Below are positions 62,809 through 63,338 of a stretch of DNA of 63,338 bases, in pieces (the first letter of the stretch is position 1; each line of letters begins with the position of its first letter). The position numbers and the translations under genes are program-made. Under the pieces are notes generated by a model. The model made no database searches. It was given only the letters and a program-made list of their open reading frames with translations, and was not told the DNA's origin. Location of the stretch: assembly GCF_001672975.1 (NCBI RefSeq), contig NZ_LZKU01000053.1, forward strand, positions 1 to 63,338. Reading direction: 5' to 3'. Source of the stretch: Mycobacterium sp. 1465703.0. Lineage in GTDB: Bacteria > Actinomycetota > Actinomycetes > Mycobacteriales > Mycobacteriaceae.

Positions 62809-63338
62809 CACGGGCGCTTCCGCGCCGCCTCCGCCGCCCACCGGCAGCACATCGGAAGGCCGAGGCTGCGGCGGCAACGCACCCAGGTCGTCACGGGCGT
62901 CGGCGGCCGCGCGTACGGCGTAGACCAGGGCAGCGATGCCGGCCGGCCACAACAGGCTGACCGCGATCTGCAGCGGACCGGTCGAGAAGAACACCGGCGG
63001 CGCCTGCGTGACGTAGGCGACCGACGGACGTTTCGTCAGCGGTACCGCGTCGAAGTCCAGGGCGCCGTAGCTCAGCCGTACCAGCCCGGCCCCGACCACC
63101 GCCGCCAGGGCGGCAGCGGCCACCATGCCAGTCGACAGCGCGATGACCATTCCCGGTCCGCGGTGCTCGCGCCACTGCCATACCCCCACCGAGGCCACCA
63201 CAGCCAGCACCGTCAACAACCCCAGCATCAAGGCAGGCGCGGCGAAGAAATGTTCGGACTCGTTGCCCAGGTAGTCATGAACCCGCTCGCCCGAGCGGGT
63301 GAGTGCCACCACGGCGCGAATGGGCGGGGCGATCCACG
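62803..63338 (-). CDS. DUF2567 membrane protein, N-terminus beyond right edge
   Basis: The open minus-strand frame continues past the window end, upstream of the GTG at 63312 (residues ...WIAPPIRAV before it), so the gene is partial; the counterpart Rv1591 is 221 residues. Hydrophobic segments near [38 protein letters not shown] and [20 protein letters not shown]. The tail is Pro/Gly-rich. Function unknown. Convergent with the lipase gene. Confidence 0.85.
   Translation of the reverse strand, partial: WIAPPIRAVVALTRSGERVHDYLGNESEHFFAAPALMLGLLTVLAVVASVGVWQWREHRGPGMVIALSTGMVAAAALAAVVGAGLVRLSYGALDFDAVPLTKRPSVAYVTQAPPVFFSTGPLQIAVSLLWPAGIAALVYAVRAAADARDDLGALPPQPRPSDVLPVGGGGGAEAPVS

Overview
The window is high-GC actinobacterial DNA from a Mycobacterium. 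From about 28.6 kb to the right edge the gene order and protein lengths follow, in inverted orientation, the Rv1625c to Rv1591 block that I recall from M. tuberculosis H37Rv: cya, a HdeD-like protein, cydABDC, a DUF2156 protein, tesB, pykA, DUF2752, lgt, trpABC, trpE, bcp, chaA, hisIF, impA, hisAHBCD, a deazaflavin-type oxidoreductase, nadCBA, nrtR, a lipase and a DUF2567 protein. No transposase, integrase, tRNA, rRNA or CRISPR array was recognised, so the species is not fixed; a nontuberculous mycobacterium is likely because the left half is not part of that block.

The left 28.5 kb is an accessory natural-product locus. An MbtH-like gene is translationally coupled (GTGA overlap) to a giant non-ribosomal peptide synthetase that runs off the left edge: C-A-T, C-A(methyltransferase)-T, C-A-T are visible. 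Upstream lie three UGT-type glycosyltransferases, two PAPS-type sulfotransferases, three WS/DGAT/PapA-like acyltransferases, two GAP/Sap lipid-export-associated membrane proteins, two SAM methyltransferases, a nucleotide-sugar dehydrogenase and a UDP-glucuronate-decarboxylase-like SDR. Read together they suggest a glycopeptidolipid-like cell-envelope lipopeptide that is glycosylated (possibly with an acidic sugar or pentose), methylated, acylated and perhaps sulfated. The product is inference; the enzyme families are read from motifs.

The most unusual point is that NRPS module 2 sits in a fully open frame but has lost diagnostic residues in both its condensation domain (HHxxxDG is HGxxxDE) and its adenylation domain (cores A3, A5 and A8 altered), while its embedded methyltransferase and carrier domain look intact. 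The MbtH-like partner has also lost two hallmark positions. The locus therefore either carries a skipped or repurposed methylating module or is decaying.

The right half is housekeeping. cydABDC makes cytochrome bd oxidase and its ABC exporter. The trp and his genes form compact, overlapping operons, with HisA expected to be the bifunctional PriA because no trpF is present. nadABC and the divergent nrtR share a short intergenic region containing a palindrome that overlaps a TATAAT box, an apparent NrtR operator with a leaderless nrtR start.
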